Assembly: GCF_018780565.1 (NCBI RefSeq)
Contig: NZ_JADMJN010000003.1
Location: forward strand, 558,001 to 622,000
Direction of reading: 5' to 3'
Length of the DNA stretch: 64,000 bases
From: Rhodoferax sp.
GTDB lineage: Bacteria; Pseudomonadota; Gammaproteobacteria; Burkholderiales; Burkholderiaceae_C
Shown: positions 1-8,082 of the stretch, piece by piece
Numbering within the stretch: the stretch's first letter is position 1
Layout: each line of letters starts with the position of its first letter
Translations under genes and position numbers: made by a program
Notes under the pieces: model-generated
Told to the model about the DNA's origin: nothing
The model's input: the letters and a program-made list of their open reading frames with translations, nothing else
Database searches by the model: none

Positions 1-181
1 CCTTGCGGTGTGTGAGGACCATCTCGCCGCGGCGAAGCACATGCAAAAAACCGCGTCCCGGCGCGGCCGCGTAGGTCGTCACGCCGCACAAAGGCCCCGA
101 GTGAAACAAGTGGGCTCGAACCCGAAACCGTGCCAGCAGGGCGGAGATCCGATCAATCGGTGCAGACGACGCATTGATCAT
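1..181 (-). CDS. AraC-family transcriptional regulator, N-terminal cupin part (cut by window edge)
   Basis: Only the first 60 codons lie in the window; the gene runs off the left edge. The ATG is the reverse complement of 179-181. The protein reads DRISALLARFRVRAHLF and continues with a GVTTYAA and a FLHVLRRGE segment. This is typical of the N-terminal cupin domain of AraC regulators that sit beside carboxymuconolactone decarboxylase or short-chain dehydrogenase genes. The DNA-binding C-terminus is not visible. It is divergent from the CMD-family gene at 304, and the 122-bp gap contains a helically phased repeat array, so it probably controls that gene. The ligand is unknown. Confidence 0.8.
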   Translation of the reverse strand, partial: MINASSAPIDRISALLARFRVRAHLFHSGPLCGVTTYAAAPGRGFLHVLRRGEMVLTHRK

Positions 182-190
182 GTGATTTTG

Positions 191-236
191 TACGAATAGA
201 TACGAAAAATATACGAAATGATACTAATGGTACATG
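191..236. promoter_or_regulatory. Phased TAC repeat array, candidate operator of the AraC-type regulator
   Basis: TACGAA occurs at 191, 201 and 212, followed by TACTAA at 222 and TACATG at 231. The steps of 10, 11, 10 and 9 bp place each copy on roughly the same helix face. The tract is AT-rich and sits between the divergent regulator and CMD genes. Direct half-sites one helical turn apart suit tandem binding by an AraC-family protein; the assignment to this regulator is inference. Confidence 0.5.
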
Positions 237-303
237 CCTTCCTCGCAAACTTGCCGTGTGCACTTTTGCACGGCTTCTCGTAACGCCATTGAAAGAAACC
301 AAC

Positions 304-849
304 ATGTCACGTGTTCAACTCATCAACCCCGCCCAAACCACGCGCGAACGCCAGGTGCTGCTGGACCAGATCCAGGCCGCCTTTGGCGCCACACCGAATA
401 TGTTCAAGGCGGCTGCCAACTCGCCCGCTGCCCTGCAGAGCATGGCCGGGTCTTTCCGGGCCTTGGGTGCCGGCATTCTGGACGCCAAGCTGAGCGAGCA
501 AATTGCGGTGGCGATCGCGCAACGCAACCGCTGCGAATACTGTTTGGCGGCCCATACCGCATTGGGCAAGGGCGCAGGTGTTTCCGCAGAGGAACTGGCT
601 GACGCTCAGTCCGGGCAGTCCAAAGACCCCCGGACTGCGGCGGCCTTGACCTTCGCGCTCAAGGTGGTGAGTCAAAGAGCGCAACTGAGCGATGCCGATG
701 TGCAGGCACTGCGCGCTGTGGGTTTTGATGATGAGCATGTCGTTGAAATCCTGGCCCATGTGGCCTTGAACTTGTTCACCAACTACATCAATGTGGCGTT
801 TGATGTGCCGGTGGACTTTCCCCCGGTGAAACTCAAGCCGGTGGACTGA
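304..849 (+). CDS. Carboxymuconolactone decarboxylase / AhpD-like family protein
   Basis: The protein is 181 residues. The ATG at 304 is preferred over an upstream in-frame ATG at 256 because the family fold begins just after MSRVQLI and a GAAAGAAA stretch lies just before it. The redox motif CxxCxxxH is intact (Cys77, Cys80, His84, in RCEYCLAAH), as in AhpD-type peroxidase-like members. Two CMD-like helical stretches surround it. These proteins commonly act as small thiol peroxidases or detoxify reactive species. Divergence from an AraC-type regulator suggests inducible expression. The natural substrate cannot be read from the sequence. Confidence 0.85.
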   Translation: MSRVQLINPAQTTRERQVLLDQIQAAFGATPNMFKAAANSPAALQSMAGSFRALGAGILDAKLSEQIAVAIAQRNRCEYCLAAHTALGKGAGVSAEELADAQSGQSKDPRTAAALTFALKVVSQRAQLSDADVQALRAVGFDDEHVVEILAHVALNLFTNYINVAFDVPVDFPPVKLKPVD

Positions 850-919
850 CCTGCATCAGCTTGGGTATTCGTGCCAGAATGTTGAAACGAATTCAACGAC
901 AACCGAGCGGGAGGCTGCA

Positions 920-2188
920 ATGCAAAGCGTCAAGGTCCATGGCAATGAACCTAATGCCGAGGTGCTTAGTGCCATCATCAAAGCGGGTGAGCGTTTTTCC
1001 ATCATTGCCTCCCAGGACATTGTTGACATTCGGGATATCAAACTCTGGGCCAAGGGCCAGCCAGTAACGTCTTCCTTGCAGCACCGCCTGCTGAACCGCA
1101 AACTCAAGCACCCCCTTGAAGCCTGCCTTGCCGTGGAAGATGGCGTCACACTCTTTAGCTTGCAGGAAGATCTGCAAGGCTTCCTGGACGGCGATTCACC
1201 TTTGGGCATGGCCTTGCGCCCCTGGGCTCCCATGCTCATGAAAAACCTCAAGCAGCTGCCATTGCATTCGGTGGCGCAGTTGCTGCTGACAACCGCATTG
1301 GCCACGCGCCCCGACAGCCTGCCGCATGCGGTAGCCGCAATGGCCTTGGCTGGCGCCGCCGCCGACGGGCCTACCTATGCGGTGGACGTGCGCCTGGCCA
1401 TGCTGGGCGGGCTGTTGCACGATATTGGTGAGGTTTACATTCACCCCCAGTATGTGGATCTGGAAGGGCCGATGGACCTGGTGACCCACAAGCACCTGAT
1501 CGTGCACCCCCGGATGGCGCAGATGTTGCTGAGCACCACCACGGATTACCCGGAGGAGTTGTGCCTTGCCATCGGAGAACACCACGAGCGTGTCAACGGG
1601 TCGGGTTACCCTGCGCGCCTGTATCAGCACAACAGTTCGGCACTGGGCCGCCTGCTCTCCGTGGTGGAAACTACTCTGGGCATTGTGCGTTCACCGTACG
1701 CGCCGATCACGCGTGCGAGTTTTGCATTGCGTGTGGTCCCCGGCGAGTTTGATCCCAACTGGACCAGTTTCGTCTGCAATCTCACACGCAACGTTGATGA
1801 GACCTTGCTGCCCGACCGTAGCTCTGATCTCCCTCTGGAAGGTTCGCTGCTGGATCACATTGACCAGCGTATCGAGCAGACGGATGTGTTGAAGGCAACG
1901 TTGAAGGCACAGGGGCGGGATGGCCCCATTCTGGACATTGTCGACACCGCATGGTTTCGACTGACGCGACTGCGTGTGGCCTGGAATGCCTTGGGCTTCT
2001 GGGGTGCGGACGCTGCCGAGCTCAATCCGCTGGAGGAGTTCGAGCTGGAACTGGCCCACAGAGAACTGCAGCAGCGCCTGACCCAGCTTCAGCGAGAATG
2101 CCTGCTCTTGGCGGAGCGCTTGGGCGAGCTTGAAAAAACCTGGATCGAGCCGCTGTGGCGGGGGGTGCTGCTGGAGCCTGCGCGCTAG
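920..2188 (+). CDS. HD-GYP-type domain protein with altered metal motif
   Basis: The protein is 422 residues with a good Shine-Dalgarno (GGGAGG at 909-914). Residues about 130-270 form an HD-type domain: His167-Asp168, HPRM near 196, HHE at 221-223 and GSGYP at 227-231, which is the GYP signature of cyclic-di-GMP phosphodiesterases. The usual HDxGK reads HDIGE, so the conserved lysine is glutamate at 171. The N-terminal 110 residues match no domain I recognise. The C-terminal 60 residues are leucine-, glutamate- and arginine-rich, probably a coiled coil. There is no receiver or membrane segment, so it is cytosolic. It could be an active hydrolase, or a c-di-GMP-binding adaptor if the substitution disables catalysis. 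Confidence 0.75.
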   Translation: MQSVKVHGNEPNAEVLSAIIKAGERFSIIASQDIVDIRDIKLWAKGQPVTSSLQHRLLNRKLKHPLEACLAVEDGVTLFSLQEDLQGFLDGDSPLGMALRPWAPMLMKNLKQLPLHSVAQLLLTTALATRPDSLPHAVAAMALAGAAADGPTYAVDVRLAMLGGLLHDIGEVYIHPQYVDLEGPMDLVTHKHLIVHPRMAQMLLSTTTDYPEELCLAIGEHHERVNGSGYPARLYQHNSSALGRLLSVVETTLGIVRSPYAPITRASFALRVVPGEFDPNWTSFVCNLTRNVDETLLPDRSSDLPLEGSLLDHIDQRIEQTDVLKATLKAQGRDGPILDIVDTAWFRLTRLRVAWNALGFWGADAAELNPLEEFELELAHRELQQRLTQLQRECLLLAERLGELEKTWIEPLWRGVLLEPAR

Positions 2189-2228
2189 GATGGCCATACG
2201 ACCAGGGCAGCCCAGGCCCCATTTTCAT

Positions 2229-2246
2229 GGGGGCGTCTGTGCCCCC
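2229..2246. terminator. GC-rich hairpin between convergent genes, possible bidirectional terminator
   Basis: A perfect 6-bp stem, GGGGGC/GCCCCC with a six-base loop, lies in the 66-bp gap between the converging HD-GYP and nitroreductase genes. An overlapping alternative stem starts at 2216. There is no T-run on either side, so intrinsic termination is only possible, not shown. Confidence 0.35.
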
Positions 2247-2254
2247 CGGTGTGA

Positions 2255-2956
2255 TCAGACTTCCGTGATGAACTGCTCGCGTGGGCGGCGCACCTTGGTC
2301 AGGTTCACCAGCCAGTCCTTGTCGGACTCGCGGTAACCCAGTGGCAGGATGGCGACGCTGCGCAGGCCGCGCGCACGCAGGTCCAGGATTTCGTCCAGCG
2401 CTTTGGCGTCGAAACCTTCCATGGGCGTGCAATCCACCTCTTCAAAGGCGGCGGCCACCATTGCAGCGGTCATGCCGATATAGGCCTGACGCGCGGCGTG
2501 CTGGTGATTCACCTCGGCGCCGCGCTGCGGGTACATGCCCAGCAGCATGTTGCGGTAGTTTTCCCAGCCTTCGTTCTTCATGCCGCGCACAGTGTTGGTC
2601 AGATCGAACATCATGTTGATGCGTTCGACCGTGTAGTCGTCCCAGGCCGCGAACACCAGCAGGTGCGAACCGTCGGTGATCTGTCCCTGGTTCCAGGCAA
2701 TCGGCTTGATGCGTGCGCGCACTTCGGTGTTGGTGACCACAAAGATCTCGTAGGGCTGCAAGCCGCTGGAGGTGGGTGCCAGTCGTGCGGCTTCAAGAAT
2801 CCGCTCAACTTTGGCTTGGGGTACGGCCTTGGTTGGGTCCATCTTCTTGGCGGCGTAACGCCACTGCAGGCGCTCGATCAGCGCGTCCGATTGCATTTCC
2901 TGGGCGGTGGCCGGTGCCGTTTTCGACGTCGGGGCGAGAGTTGCGGAGTTGGTCAT
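2255..2956 (-). CDS. Nitroreductase family protein (NfsB-like FMN oxidoreductase)
   Basis: The protein is 233 residues. The ATG at 2956-2954 has AAGGA a short distance upstream, which rules out the longer reading. The nitroreductase fold is recognisable: RYAAKKMDP near the N-terminus, the FMN-contacting LAPTSSGLQPYE segment, and LGYRESDKDW near the end. This family uses FMN and NAD(P)H to reduce nitro groups, quinones or enones in the cytosol. It is divergent from a LysR-type regulator at 3089, the usual arrangement for an inducible reductase. The substrate cannot be determined. Confidence 0.88.
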   Translation of the reverse strand: MTNSATLAPTSKTAPATAQEMQSDALIERLQWRYAAKKMDPTKAVPQAKVERILEAARLAPTSSGLQPYEIFVVTNTEVRARIKPIAWNQGQITDGSHLLVFAAWDDYTVERINMMFDLTNTVRGMKNEGWENYRNMLLGMYPQRGAEVNHQHAARQAYIGMTAAMVAAAFEEVDCTPMEGFDAKALDEILDLRARGLRSVAILPLGYRESDKDWLVNLTKVRRPREQFITEV

Positions 2957-3056
2957 ACAGAGTTCCTTGAATTGAGGGTTGGATCGCGTTTCACGCGCTT
3001 GTACCGAATGTAGAGACAATAACGTTGCTTGAGAAGACCCAATAAAGCACAATTGA

Positions 3057-3070
3057 GTTGCTTATTCAAC
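3057..3070. promoter_or_regulatory. Weak dyad in the nitroreductase/LysR intergenic region
   Basis: GTTG-N6-CAAC lies 19 bp before the LysR start in the 132-bp divergent gap. LysR proteins bind interrupted dyads in such gaps and usually repress themselves. The arms are only 4 bp, so this is a suggestion only. Confidence 0.25.
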
Positions 3071-3088
3071 AACAATAAGGTGCTGCGC

Positions 3089-3988
3089 ATGCTGAATCCT
3101 CAACTTTTGACCGCTTTTTCAGCCATCGTCAGTGCCGGTAGCATCAGTGCGGCGGCCACCCGGCTGGGGTGTGGCAAGTCGGTTATCTCGCGTCAGTTGG
3201 CCCGGCTGGAGGCCGATCTTGGTGCGCGACTGATTCAGCGCACCACGCGCAAATTGACGTTGACGGAGGTGGGCAAAGTGGTGCTGCTGGAGGCCCAGCA
3301 GATCGATCGCGCACTGAGTAACGTGGCCCAGATTTCCGGCCAGTTTCAGCAGGAGGTTCGCGGTCCGCTGCGGATAGCGTGCCCGCGCCCGCTGGGGCAG
3401 CGCCATCTGGTGCCCTTGATCACCGAGTTCACCCGCCGCTACCCGCATGTCGAGGTGACACTGCTGGTGGAAGACCGGCTGAGCGACCTGATCGCCGAGC
3501 AGATCGACGTGGCCATCCGCGTGGCGCAAATGGAGGATTCGACGCTGGTCGCGCGCAAACTGGCGGACAACCCCCGCGTGCTGGTGGCAGCGCCGTCGTA
3601 CCTGGAGCGTGCGGGTGCGCCCCTGACGCCAGAGGATTTGGCCCACCATGAATGCCTGCTGTGGACCCGCGAGAACCGCGTGTACGACGAATGGCCCTTG
3701 TCGCTGGGCGGCACGACTACCCTGGTGCGCGTGCAGGGCCGTATCCGTATCAACGATGGCATGGCGCTGGTCGCTACCGCCAGCAGTGGTGCCGGTATCA
3801 CGCTGCTGGACCGGCTGTTGGTGGAGCAGGAGTTGGCCAGTGGCGCCCTGGTCGAGTTGCTGCCGACCTACAGCCTCCCGCCAGGCCCGCCCATCTACGC
3901 GGTGTACCCGGCGCGTCAATGGCTGGCGCTGAACACGGCCACGTTTGTGGAGTTTTTGCAGTCGAAGCGGTTTGGTGAACGGTCTTAA
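3089..3988 (+). CDS. LysR-family transcriptional regulator
   Basis: The protein is 299 residues. The ATG at 3089 (MLNPQLLTAF) has AAGG about 10 bp upstream and gives the normal LysR length. The winged helix-turn-helix occupies roughly residues 1-60 (GSISAAATRLG, then SVISRQLARLE), and a LysR substrate-binding domain follows from about residue 88. It is divergent from the nitroreductase gene, which is its likely target. Its stop codon overlaps the stop of the convergent pbpC gene by three bases within a TTAA. Confidence 0.9.
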   Translation: MLNPQLLTAFSAIVSAGSISAAATRLGCGKSVISRQLARLEADLGARLIQRTTRKLTLTEVGKVVLLEAQQIDRALSNVAQISGQFQQEVRGPLRIACPRPLGQRHLVPLITEFTRRYPHVEVTLLVEDRLSDLIAEQIDVAIRVAQMEDSTLVARKLADNPRVLVAAPSYLERAGAPLTPEDLAHHECLLWTRENRVYDEWPLSLGGTTTLVRVQGRIRINDGMALVATASSGAGITLLDRLLVEQELASGALVELLPTYSLPPGPPIYAVYPARQWLALNTATFVEFLQSKRFGERS

Positions 3989-6201
3989 GGCTTGGCGGAA
4001 GACTTCACCCCCGCTCCCCGCACCTCCACCCGAACTTCATCCAACACCCGTCCTTGGGTGTCGGTGATTTGCACCACATGGCGACCCGGCCAGGGCAGCC
4101 ATTGCGCAGATGCGCCCTTGGCAAACACCTTGCCATCCATCAGCCAGCGCAATCCGCTGCCTTCTGCCTGGAAGCTCACGCGTTGTCGATGCGGTGGAAT
4201 GTCGGGGTCCAGGGCGATGATGGTGCCGCTGGTCGGGGACCTTATTTGACCTCTGGCCCTTGCGTTCAATGCTTCATCAGCTCCTGAATTGATAGCGAAT
4301 GTGGCTTGCTGCGTGCCCTGCAGAAACCACTCCAGGCGGGCGGCCTCCAGTGGCGCCTGTCGGCCCGTTTTTGCATCTGCCGCCGCAAACTGCACGGGTG
4401 CCTGCACCACGCCCCCCGGGGGCTGTGGCGCGCGGCTGGTCTGGGTCCGGTGCAGATAGTTCATCAGCGCTGCCCAGATGGGTGCGGCACCGGTGGTGCC
4501 GCTCACGTCCCACATTGGCGCGCCGCTGGCGTTGCCTACCCATACGCCCACCGTGTAGCGTTGCGAGTAGCCCATGGCCCAGTTGTCGCGCATGTCTTTG
4601 CTGGTGCCGGTTTTCACCGCAGTCCAAAAGCGCGTGGCCAGCACGCTGTCAGTACCGAAGGTGCGGGCGCGGGCGTTGGCATCACTGAGCACATCGCCCA
4701 CGATGAAGGCGGCGCGGGGGTCCAGGGCTGGGTGCTGGGTTGCTGGGTTGGCAGGCTTGTTGTGGGGCGTGGGTGATGCCAGTGACGTAGGGCCGGTGTG
4801 CCCGTGGTTGGCCAGTGCGCGGTAGGCGTTGGTCAGCGCCAGCAGCGACACCTCGGCGCTGCCCAGTGCCAGGCTGTAGCCGTAGTAATCGCCGCTTTCC
4901 TTCAGGGGAATGCCCAACGCGACCAATTGCTTTTGAAATGCATCGGGTGACACCATCACCAGTGTGCGTACGGCAGGCACATTAAGTGAGGCCCCCAGCG
5001 CTGTGCGTGCCGACACCCAGCCTTTGAACTGGCGGTCATAGTTCTGCGGGATGTAGAGGCCGCCCGCGGTCTGGATTTGCGTGCCCGAGTCTTCCAGCAG
5101 CGAGGCTGCGGTGATGCGCCGCTCGGCAATGGCTTGCGCATACAGAAATGGTTTGAGCGTGGAGCCGGGCTGGCGCAGGGTGGTGACATTGTCCACCTCG
5201 GGGGCGCTGCTGAGGTCGCCGGACGAGCCGACCCAGGCCAGCACTTCGCCGCTGGCGTTATCCAGCACCACCAGTGCGCCGTCTTCCACATGGCGGCCGG
5301 AGAGCTCGCGCAGGTGTTGCTGCAAGGTCTGCACCGCAAAGCGCTGCAAGGGGGCGCGCAGCGTGGTCTTGAGGGTGCTGCGTGGCGCGGTTTGTCGCAC
5401 CAGTTGCCGCGCCACATGCGGGGCGATGCCCACACTGGCCGCATAGTCGCGTCGTTGCAGCGCGGCACTGGTGAACAGGTCCAATCCGTCGCAGTCCACC
5501 GCCTTGGTTTGCGGCTCCAGTGCTTTCAGCACACTGCAGGCCCGCTGCGTCACCTGCGGCCCCCGGGCGTTGGGTGCGCGCACCAGGGCGGCGGTCACGG
5601 CGGCCTCGCGGCTGTCCAGGCCGTGGGCGGCTTTGCCAAACAGGGTTTGACTGAGTGCATCAATGCCCACCAGCTCGCCCCTGTAGGGCAGCAGGTTCAG
5701 GTAAGCCTCCAGCACCTGGTCTTTGCGCCAGGTGCGTTCCAGCCACTGCGCAGAGACTGTTTGGCCGACTTTTTGCACCACGCTGCGCCCGCCGCTGCCA
5801 CGCTTCAAGTCCTCATCCAGCAGCCCGGCCAGTTGCATGGTGATGGTGGAGGCGCCACGCGTCCTGGTGTTCCACAGATTGCCCCAGGCGGCGCTGGAGA
5901 CGGCGCGCCAGTCGACCCCGCTGTGTTCGTAAAAGCGTTTGTCCTCCGACAGCACCAGGGCTGTGCGCAGGGCAGGGGAGATGTCAGCCAGAGCCACCCA
6001 TTGGCCGCGGCGCACTGTTGCATCGGTGCGCAAGCGGTGCAGCACTTCGCCATGGCGGTCCAGGATCAGCGTGTCAGAGGGCTGGTAGCCCGCCTTTACA
6101 GCGTCAAATGTGGTTGATGCCCCCGCGGAAATTACCCATCCAGCTATCAATAGCGTAGCAACCAGTTTGCTGGCTGTTGCACGTTGGTCAAGTGGCTTCA
6201 T
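3985..6201 (-). CDS. pbpC: Penicillin-binding protein 1C, bifunctional transglycosylase/transpeptidase
   Basis: The protein is 738 residues and polymerises and cross-links peptidoglycan in the periplasm. The start MKPLDQ at 6201 gives a short cytosolic tail and a signal-anchor helix at about 12-30; longer readings would overlap the divergent gene. GT51 motifs are present (EDKRFYEH at 86-93, RGASTITMQL at 115-124). The transpeptidase has the serine at 347 in GSTLK, SLN, and KTGTS around 530. The C-terminal ~90 residues match the BiPBP_C domain of PBP1C. Two copies of a 17-bp interspersed repeat are read through in frame, one in the signal anchor and one in the linker before the last domain. 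The alpha-2-macroglobulin gene that usually adjoins pbpC is about 25 kb away. Confidence 0.93.
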   Translation of the reverse strand: MKPLDQRATASKLVATLLIAGWVISAGASTTFDAVKAGYQPSDTLILDRHGEVLHRLRTDATVRRGQWVALADISPALRTALVLSEDKRFYEHSGVDWRAVSSAAWGNLWNTRTRGASTITMQLAGLLDEDLKRGSGGRSVVQKVGQTVSAQWLERTWRKDQVLEAYLNLLPYRGELVGIDALSQTLFGKAAHGLDSREAAVTAALVRAPNARGPQVTQRACSVLKALEPQTKAVDCDGLDLFTSAALQRRDYAASVGIAPHVARQLVRQTAPRSTLKTTLRAPLQRFAVQTLQQHLRELSGRHVEDGALVVLDNASGEVLAWVGSSGDLSSAPEVDNVTTLRQPGSTLKPFLYAQAIAERRITAASLLEDSGTQIQTAGGLYIPQNYDRQFKGWVSARTALGASLNVPAVRTLVMVSPDAFQKQLVALGIPLKESGDYYGYSLALGSAEVSLLALTNAYRALANHGHTGPTSLASPTPHNKPANPATQHPALDPRAAFIVGDVLSDANARARTFGTDSVLATRFWTAVKTGTSKDMRDNWAMGYSQRYTVGVWVGNASGAPMWDVSGTTGAAPIWAALMNYLHRTQTSRAPQPPGGVVQAPVQFAAADAKTGRQAPLEAARLEWFLQGTQQATFAINSGADEALNARARGQIRSPTSGTIIALDPDIPPHRQRVSFQAEGSGLRWLMDGKVFAKGASAQWLPWPGRHVVQITDTQGRVLDEVRVEVRGAGVKSSAKP
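4280..4296 (-). repeat. 17-bp interspersed repeat GCTAT-N8-KAGC, copy A (in pbpC)
   Basis: On the minus strand it reads GCTATCAATTCAGGAGC. It encodes part of FAINSGAD in the linker between the transpeptidase and C-terminal domains of PBP1C. It shares GCTATCAAT with copy B. Confidence 0.5.
6143..6159 (+). repeat. 17-bp interspersed repeat, copy B (in pbpC signal anchor)
   Basis: Reads GCTATCAATAGCGTAGC and lies in frame within the membrane-anchor codons of pbpC (LVATLLIAG segment on the opposite strand). Confidence 0.5.
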
Positions 6202-6373
6202 CGGCCAGGATGAATCGGTGCACGCACGATGCGAAGGAGTTGCGGACATAAGGGTGGGATCGTACGCCTGCATCGCGCAGAAATCACCTCCGCGACACTC
6301 CGCTGGGTGGCTTCCCGTACTTTCGCCATAGACTGAACGGCTCTGTTGCCATCTTCTTTGTCTGGAAAAGTCC

Positions 6374-7480
6374 ATGTCCACTGCTGCCCCGCTGTTTCAG
6401 CCGTTCACCCACAAGACCCTCAAGCTGCCCAATCGCATCGTCATGGCGCCCATGACGCGTTCCTTTTCGCCGGGCGGTGTGCCCACAGAAGCCGTGGCAG
6501 AGTACTACCGCAAGCGCGCCGCCGCCGCGGTGGGACTGATTATTTCCGAGGGTACCGTGGTGCAGCGGCCGGCCGCGTCCAATGATTTCAACGTGCCCCG
6601 CTTCTGGGGTGACGACGCGCTGGCCGGTTGGCAAAACGTGATCAACACGGTGCATGGCGCAGGCGGTGTGATGGCGCCCCAGCTGTGGCACGTCGGCGCA
6701 GTGCGCAACCGGCGCAGCGAATGGCAGCCGCCAGCGCCGTGGGATTCTCCCTCGGGCTATTCCTCGCCCGGCAAGAAGTTCACCGAGCCCATGACCGATG
6801 AGACCATCGCCGACACCATTGCGGCTTTTGCCCGCGCCGCGGGTGCCGCCAAGCGCCTGGGCTTTGATTCCATCGAATTGCACGGTGCCCACGGCTATTT
6901 GATCGACCAGTTTTTCTGGGACAGCATCAATCTGCGCGACGACCGCTACGGCGGCAGCGATCTGGTGCAACGCGGGCATTTTGCTGCCGACATTTTGAAA
7001 GCAGTGCGCGCTGAAGTGGGGCCGGACTATCCGATCATCATTCGTCTCTCGCAATGGAAGCAGCAGGACTACGCCGTGCAAATGGCCAAGACACCGGACG
7101 AGATGGCCGCCTGGCTGCAACCCCTGGCCGACGCCGGTGCCGACATCTTCCATTGCTCGCAGCGCCGTTTTTGGGAGCCCGAGTTTGAAGGTTCTGATTT
7201 GAACTTTGCCGGCTGGGCCAAAAAACTGACCGGTCGCCCCACCATCACCGTGGGTTCGGTCGGCTTGAATGGCGAGTTCATTGCCTCCATGATGGGCGGC
7301 GAAACCTCCAAACCGGCTTCACTGGACGAACTGCTGCGCCGCTTTGACCGGGGCGATTTCGACCTGGTGGCCGTGGGCCGTGCCCTGATCAGCGACCCCG
7401 ATTGGGCCGTGAAAGTGCGCGATGGCCGCACGTCGGAGTTGTCCGACTACTCACCCGCTGCCCTTGCAGAGTTGGTGTGA
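6374..7480 (+). CDS. Old Yellow Enzyme family NADH:flavin oxidoreductase
   Basis: The protein is 368 residues, the usual length, and forms an FMN-binding TIM barrel. The conserved MAPMTRS is at 24-30, with Thr28 as in classical OYE rather than the cysteine of the YqjM class. The substrate-binding His-His pair is in ELHGAHGYL (His170, His173), followed by FFWDSINLRDDRYGG. A late VAVGRALISDP phosphate-binding segment is present. Such enzymes reduce the C=C bond of activated enones, nitro-alkenes or quinones with NAD(P)H. TGGAAAAG precedes the ATG. The gene is divergent from pbpC, with no linked regulator, so its physiological substrate is unclear. Confidence 0.92.
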   Translation: MSTAAPLFQPFTHKTLKLPNRIVMAPMTRSFSPGGVPTEAVAEYYRKRAAAAVGLIISEGTVVQRPAASNDFNVPRFWGDDALAGWQNVINTVHGAGGVMAPQLWHVGAVRNRRSEWQPPAPWDSPSGYSSPGKKFTEPMTDETIADTIAAFARAAGAAKRLGFDSIELHGAHGYLIDQFFWDSINLRDDRYGGSDLVQRGHFAADILKAVRAEVGPDYPIIIRLSQWKQQDYAVQMAKTPDEMAAWLQPLADAGADIFHCSQRRFWEPEFEGSDLNFAGWAKKLTGRPTITVGSVGLNGEFIASMMGGETSKPASLDELLRRFDRGDFDLVAVGRALISDPDWAVKVRDGRTSELSDYSPAALAELV

Positions 7481-7509
7481 ACCAGCGCGTTGTTGTTGAC
7501 TCGGTACCC

Positions 7510-7938
7510 TCAATCTGAAATCACGTTGAATGCTCTGCCATCGGCTTGCGAAGTGGAGGTCTGTCCTTTCACAACCAGCGGCGTGAACACTCGAATGGTG
7601 CTGGTGTTGGGTACCTTGAATTCAGCTTCCAGCGTGGACTGCCCGCTGCCCCTGGAAAGCACCTTGAAATCCTGGGCAATGCCCGAATTGTCTGCAGCCA
7701 GCACGACCAGCGTGAGCGTTGCGGAGGTGGCGGTCAGAACATAGCTGACGTCGAGCTTCAGCTTCACTGGCTGACCCGCGCGAAGCACCTGGGTTGTGTC
7801 GGGCGAGATGGCCGTGATCTGTGCCATCGATCCAAAAGGCGCTTGCTGATCGGCCCGCTGCGCACTGGTTTGACATCCGAGCAGGAAGCTGGCGGCGGCT
7901 ATCGATGCCAGCAGTGAGGGTAGAGATTGGACGGCCAT
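7510..7938 (-). CDS. Small predicted lipoprotein of unknown function
   Basis: The protein is 142 residues starting at MAVQSLPS. It has a lipoprotein signal with lipobox LLGC, with the cysteine near residue 22, so it should be lipid-anchored in the envelope. The mature part (ISPDTTQVLRAGQPVKL, VSYVLTAT, LTLVVLAAD) looks like a single all-beta immunoglobulin-like domain. I recognise no family. It faces the OYE gene convergently and is divergent from the MFS gene. A longer upstream reading exists but lacks a signal at its start, so I chose the lipoprotein start. Confidence 0.65.
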   Translation of the reverse strand: MAVQSLPSLLASIAAASFLLGCQTSAQRADQQAPFGSMAQITAISPDTTQVLRAGQPVKLKLDVSYVLTATSATLTLVVLAADNSGIAQDFKVLSRGSGQSTLEAEFKVPNTSTIRVFTPLVVKGQTSTSQADGRAFNVISD

Positions 7939-8082
7939 CTTGGGTTCTCGCTTCAGAAGAGTCAAACCGAATCCTGAACCATTTGGAGTTGGCGCGCTTG
8001 CGAAAGCGCAAAAGGGCAAAGTGAGTGCCATCGTTGCAACAAAGTAGAGACTTTTGTCGTCTTTGCGAGTCCAATAGCGTGC

